A stretch of 45,403 nucleotides of DNA from NORP181 sp047623555 (GTDB lineage: Bacteria > Pseudomonadota > Alphaproteobacteria > Rhodobacterales > Rhodobacteraceae): positions 1 through 45,403 of the forward strand of contig JBLHMP010000027.1 in the NCBI GenBank assembly GCA_047623555.1, given 5' to 3'. The notes under the pieces are model-generated. The model worked only from the letters and a program-made list of their open reading frames with translations. It made no database searches and was not told where the DNA came from. The position numbers and the translations under genes were made by a program. Shown in pieces: positions 42,060 to 45,403 of the stretch (its first letter is position 1; each line of letters opens with the position of its first letter).

Positions 42060-43283
42060 ATGCAGAAAACCATTGCGCAGAATTCCATGCCCCGTGCCGA
42101 ATTTATTTCACTGATTGCTGTGATGTTCGCGACAATCGCGTTCTCACTTGATTCGATGTTGCCCGCCCTGCCCGAAATCGGGCTCGAGCTAAGCCCAAAT
42201 GACGTGAATCGCGCCCAATTGATCCTGACGTCCTTTGTGCTTGGCATGGGTTTGGGCACGTTTTTCACCGGCCCGCTTTCGGATACATTTGGCCGAAAAC
42301 CAGTGATCTATGTCGGCTCGGCGATCTATATCGCCGCCTCAATCGTCGCTTGGTATGCGCAATCGCTTGAGCTGGTATTGGCGGCGCGTGTGGTTCAGGG
42401 CGTTGGCGCCGCCGCGCCGCGTATCGTTGCCATTGCCATCGTGCGCGATCTTTATAGCGGTCGTGAAATGGCGAGGATCATGTCGATTGCAATGATGATT
42501 TTCACCATCTTTCCGGCCTTTGCGCCGCTGATGGCAACCGGCCTGATCGCGTTCACCGGCTGGCGTGGTATTTTCCTGGCGTTTGTCCTGTTTTCTGTGG
42601 TCACGGTCATCTGGATGAAGTTCCGCTTGCCAGAATCGCTACCGCCGTCAGAAAGACGGCCGTTTCGGATGGCAAACCTTTGGCCCGCCGTGCGCGAAAT
42701 GTTTGAAAACCAGACCGTGCGCCTGTCAATTCTGGTGCAAACCCTGTGCCTGGCGGTGCTGTTTTCCATGCTGACCATGGTGCAGCCAGTGTATGACGTG
42801 ATCTTTGATCGCGCCGAAAGTTTCCCGTTCTGGTTTGGCGCTGTTGCTCTGGCTTCGGGCACGGCCAGCATCCTGAACGCGGTTCTGGTGGTGCGATTGG
42901 GCATGCGCCGTATGGTGACCTGGTCGCTGGGTATCATGATTATCCTGTCCAGCGGAATGCTGGCGATGAGCCTGTCAAACCCGCCGATGGTGGTTTATTT
43001 CGGCCTGTTTGTCGGCTGGCAATCCTGTGTGTTCTTTATGGCGGGCACGACCTTGGGCAACCTGAACGCCATCGCGATGGAGCCGATGGGCCACATCGCG
43101 GGCATGGCCGCATCAGTCATTGGCTCAATCTCAACGGTGTTTGCCGCCATCATTGTCGCCCCGCTTGGGTTGTTCTTTGACGGCTCGCTGCTGCCCTTGA
43201 CCGGTGGCATCTGTACGATGCTGATAATCGCCTTTGCTTTGATGCTTAAAATGGGCCGCGTCGAAAAGCGGCTTGCACTTTGA
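42060..43283 (+). CDS. Bcr/CflA-type MFS multidrug transporter
   Basis: Inner-membrane drug:proton antiporter with 12 predicted TM helices (407 residues). The loop 2-3 motif A is GPLSDTFGRKPVIYVG, and the antiporter motif C region ALASGTASILNAV is in TM7. The N-terminus SLDSMLPALPEIGLEL and RVVQGVGAAAPRIVAIAIVRD are typical of the Bcr/CflA (DHA1) branch. ATG 42060 has GGAG six bases upstream and is preferred over a start 81 bp earlier. Substrates such as bicyclomycin or chloramphenicol are known for family members but cannot be inferred here. It is followed by a hairpin and the TPR gene. Confidence 0.9.
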   Translation: MQKTIAQNSMPRAEFISLIAVMFATIAFSLDSMLPALPEIGLELSPNDVNRAQLILTSFVLGMGLGTFFTGPLSDTFGRKPVIYVGSAIYIAASIVAWYAQSLELVLAARVVQGVGAAAPRIVAIAIVRDLYSGREMARIMSIAMMIFTIFPAFAPLMATGLIAFTGWRGIFLAFVLFSVVTVIWMKFRLPESLPPSERRPFRMANLWPAVREMFENQTVRLSILVQTLCLAVLFSMLTMVQPVYDVIFDRAESFPFWFGAVALASGTASILNAVLVVRLGMRRMVTWSLGIMIILSSGMLAMSLSNPPMVVYFGLFVGWQSCVFFMAGTTLGNLNAIAMEPMGHIAGMAASVIGSISTVFAAIIVAPLGLFFDGSLLPLTGGICTMLIIAFALMLKMGRVEKRLAL

Positions 43284-43290
43284 TGTAACC

Positions 43291-43317
43291 CCTCCAAACT
43301 GACCTCAAATTTGGAGG
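43291..43317 (+). promoter_or_regulatory. Hairpin pairing the ribosome binding site of the TPR gene
   Basis: CCTCCAAA (43291-43298) pairs perfectly with TTTGGAGG (43310-43317) around an 11-nt loop. The right arm is the Shine-Dalgarno sequence of the TPR gene, whose TTG start is at 43325. In the folded form GGAGG is hidden from the ribosome. It could also act as a weak terminator for the MFS gene ending at 43283, although no T run follows. Confidence 0.5.
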
Positions 43318-43324
43318 ACAAACA

Positions 43325-44980
43325 TTGGATTATTACGATCTTGGCACCCATAGCTGCCCAGTCAGCACCACCGTGCCCGATGCACAGCTGTGGTTTGATC
43401 GCGGCCTGAACTGGACCTATGGCTTTAACCACGAAGAGGCCGTTGTCTGCTTTAACCGCGCGTTAGAGCATGACCCGAAACTGGCTATGGCACATTGGGG
43501 CGTCGCCTATGCATCGGGGCCAAATTACAACATGCCCTGGGCGTTGTTTGATACAAAATCCCGCGCTCTCGCGCTGGCCACGGCTTACGGCGCCACCCAA
43601 TCGGCACTGGCATTGCTGGACGGCGTCACCCCGGTTGAACGCACGCTGATCACCGCCCTGACCGCGCGCTATCCGCAACGCGACCTTGCCGACACCATGA
43701 CCGATTGGGAGCTTGATTTCGCCAACACCATGCGGCGGGCTTTGGCGGAACACCCTGACCAACTTGATCTGCGGGCGGTTAGTGCGGAATCATTGCTGAA
43801 CCTGACACCGTGGAAAATGTGGGACCTGCCCAGCGGGGCACCGGGTAAAGGCGCTGCGACGATCGAAGTGCAGCAAATTCTTGAGCACGCGATGAACACC
43901 CTACCTGGTGCCATGAAACATCCGGGGATATTGCATCTCTATGTCCACCTGATGGAAATGGCGCCATTCCCGGAAAAGGCGCTAAAGGCGGCGGATGTGT
44001 TGCGCACGTTGATGCCGGATGCTGGCCATTTGGTCCATATGCCAACCCATATCGACGTGCTGTGCGGTCAGTACCACAATGTCGTGTTCTGGAACCAAAA
44101 GGCGGTCGAGGCCGATCTGAAATATTATGACCGCGAAGGGGCGTATAATATCTATACCGGCTATCGGCAGCATAATTATCATTTTATCATCTACGGCGCG
44201 CTGTTCCTTGGCCAATATGAACCGGCGATGGAGGCGGTGCGCGGTCTGGCCGAAACCACACCCGAAGACATGCTGCGGATCAAATCTCCGCCGATGGCCG
44301 ACTATTTTGAGAGCTACATGGCGATGGCGCCACATGTGATGATCCGTTTTGGTCGCTGGGAAGACGCGATTGCGATGGAGTTGCCGGAAGACACCGAACT
44401 ATTCTCGACCCTAACGGCGAGCATCCACTACGCCCGCGCGGTTGCCTATGCCGCCACTGGGCGTGTAAAAGAGGCCGAAGCCGAGGAACAGGTGTTCTTT
44501 GCAGCCCGTGATCGGGTGCCGGATACACGGCTGAACCACAACAACCGCATGGTCGATCTGTTTGAAATCGCAACAGAAATGCTGCGTGGCGAGATTGAAT
44601 ACCGCAAAGGAAATTACGACGCGGCCTATGCGCATTTGCGCCGTTCCGTCGAGATTGATGACAATCTGCCCTATGACGAACCCTGGGGCTGGATGCAGCC
44701 GACACGGCACGCATTGGGTGCGTTGCTGTATGAACAGGGGCACGTGGTCGAAGCCGAGGCCGTCTATCGCGAAGATCTTGGCCTTGGCGGCAGTCTAAGC
44801 CGCGCCTGTATCCATCCGGACAATGTCTGGAGCCTCAAGGGATTGCACGATTGCCTTCAATCACGCGGTGAGGTTGAAGAACGACGCCACATCAAACAAC
44901 GCCTGGATCTGGCACTGTCACGTGCGGATAGTGTCGCGGCCTCATGCGCTTGCGCACAGGTGGCAATGGAGGAAGGCTGA
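43325..44980 (+). CDS. TPR-repeat protein with conserved histidines
   Basis: A 551-residue, probably cytoplasmic protein without signal peptide. It starts at TTG 43325, chosen because GGAGG lies eight bases upstream and MDYYDLGTHSCPVS follows. TPR-like helical hairpins occur at about 20-60 (AQLWFDRGLNWTYGFNHEEA, CFNRALEHDPKLAMAHWGVA) and 400-490 (AVAYAATGRVKEAEAEE, LRGEIEYRKGNYDAAYAHL, LGALLYEQGHVVEAEAVY). The middle is rich in His: HPGILHLYVHL (H199, H204, H208), HLVHMPTHIDVLCG (H235, H238, H242, C247), and RQHNYH (H283, H286). This spacing suggests a metal or cofactor site rather than a pure scaffold. The function is unknown. Confidence 0.85.
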   Translation: MDYYDLGTHSCPVSTTVPDAQLWFDRGLNWTYGFNHEEAVVCFNRALEHDPKLAMAHWGVAYASGPNYNMPWALFDTKSRALALATAYGATQSALALLDGVTPVERTLITALTARYPQRDLADTMTDWELDFANTMRRALAEHPDQLDLRAVSAESLLNLTPWKMWDLPSGAPGKGAATIEVQQILEHAMNTLPGAMKHPGILHLYVHLMEMAPFPEKALKAADVLRTLMPDAGHLVHMPTHIDVLCGQYHNVVFWNQKAVEADLKYYDREGAYNIYTGYRQHNYHFIIYGALFLGQYEPAMEAVRGLAETTPEDMLRIKSPPMADYFESYMAMAPHVMIRFGRWEDAIAMELPEDTELFSTLTASIHYARAVAYAATGRVKEAEAEEQVFFAARDRVPDTRLNHNNRMVDLFEIATEMLRGEIEYRKGNYDAAYAHLRRSVEIDDNLPYDEPWGWMQPTRHALGALLYEQGHVVEAEAVYREDLGLGGSLSRACIHPDNVWSLKGLHDCLQSRGEVEERRHIKQRLDLALSRADSVAASCACAQVAMEEG

Positions 44981-45005
44981 GGCCGTCACATCAGAGCTCT
45001 GTTCT

Positions 45006-45403
45006 TTAAGATATTTTATACACTAAACTAATGAATTTGCCCATAAAAATTTTATTCTGCGCTTGTTGGGCTGCAGACATAGCATTGTCAGCTTTGAAAT
45101 ATGTCGCAAAATGCTTCTCGGCTTCTGACGCCATTTCGGCGGCCTTGCTCAAATCGTTCCTTTTTACATAGTCGGCGTAATCGGCTTGATTCTTAACAAT
45201 CTTTTCTAGCGCGGCAAGCGCCGCTGTGTGCTGCTTAACAACATCTTTCTGAATTTTGTTGATCTCACTTACCATTGTTTCAAATTTTGCTTCGATGTCT
45301 CGCAACCCCTTTTTGACTTCGACCATCTCACGACCAATATGATCCGGCCCACCAGTAAATTGAATTGCTTCTTTTTTCTTGAAGAATTTTAGGGCATCCT
45401 TGC
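45006..45403 (-). CDS. Hypothetical coiled-coil protein, 5' part beyond the window
   Basis: The minus-strand frame is open from the right edge to a stop at 45006, so the gene is cut by the window. The visible 131 codons read KDALKFFKKKEAIQFTGGPD, then an almost all-helical part (GLRDIEAKFETMVSEINKIQ, AALAALEKIVKNQADYADYV, SKAAEMASEAEKHFATYFKA). It is rich in Ala, Lys and Glu and looks like a coiled coil. Base composition is clearly more AT-rich than the rest of the window. I do not recognise the family. It converges on the TPR gene. Confidence 0.7.
   Translation of the reverse strand, partial: KDALKFFKKKEAIQFTGGPDHIGREMVEVKKGLRDIEAKFETMVSEINKIQKDVVKQHTAALAALEKIVKNQADYADYVKRNDLSKAAEMASEAEKHFATYFKADNAMSAAQQAQNKIFMGKFISLVYKIS

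Overview
The window reads as a chromosomal segment of an alphaproteobacterium, most likely a Rhodobacterales (Roseobacter-group) member. The evidence is moderately high GC coding sequence, the gene families present (CtaA-type haem A synthase, M32 carboxypeptidase, FrnE-like DsbA, Bcr-type MFS), a zwf-pgl-pgi operon, and short intergenic motifs of a kind I associate with Rhodobacteraceae. This assignment is inference from gene content; no rRNA or tRNA gene is visible.

Layout. 1-2.0 kb: cardiolipin synthase converging on a small potassium channel. 2.1-11.0 kb: a tightly packed six-gene envelope/efflux operon (RND adaptor, RND pump, LolD-like ATPase, FtsX-like permease, AttH-like secreted protein, PNPOx-like flavoprotein). 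11.1-15.1 kb: a three-subunit molybdenum hydroxylase (FAD, 2Fe-2S and Mo subunits) with a MoaD/ThiS-like sulfur carrier, preceded by three evenly spaced palindromes that look like an operator. 15.1-16.6 kb: a decayed isopropylmalate/isocitrate dehydrogenase-type pseudogene and an unrecognised small reading frame. 16.6-20.5 kb: zwf-pgl-pgi (minus strand) with a LacI-type palindrome in front. 20.6-24.9 kb: a radical SAM protein, a collapsed DMT-transporter pseudogene, and gyrA. 24.9-26.5 kb: a gene-poor stretch with a small secreted protein, large inverted repeats, the ghost of a second M32 carboxypeptidase, and a frameshifted outer-membrane protein. 26.6-30.0 kb: trmJ, ctaA and M32 carboxypeptidase on the minus strand. 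30.2-35.4 kb: a ThiE-like protein, a HupE/UreJ-like membrane protein head-to-head with a DUF4198 protein, a PfkB kinase-PsuG pair for pseudouridine breakdown, and a DUF502 membrane protein. 35.6-38.5 kb: 3-hydroxybutyrate dehydrogenase, an orphan minus-strand terminator (candidate small RNA), and a YejA-like oligopeptide-binding protein. 38.5-39.7 kb: a broken arsC-aquaporin pair. 39.7-45.0 kb: acyl-CoA ligase, FrnE-like oxidoreductase, a Bcr/CflA transporter, and a histidine-rich TPR protein whose ribosome binding site can be sequestered in a hairpin. The right edge cuts an AT-rich coiled-coil gene.

How the genes work together. Zwf, Pgl and Pgi link glucose-6-phosphate to 6-phosphogluconate and fructose-6-phosphate. 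The kinase plus PsuG would phosphorylate pseudouridine and split it to uracil and ribose-5-phosphate. The RND and ABC modules share one transcription unit and may act on the same class of amphipathic compounds; that link is inference. Five genes carry clear disabling lesions and a sixth locus is only a remnant, so the segment is either undergoing gene loss or contains some assembly errors. I did not find a clear, wholly new system. The most unusual signals are the 20-bp-period palindrome array, the overlapping divergent start codons at 31977-31980, the orphan terminator at 36483-36511, and the RBS-pairing hairpin at 43291-43317.
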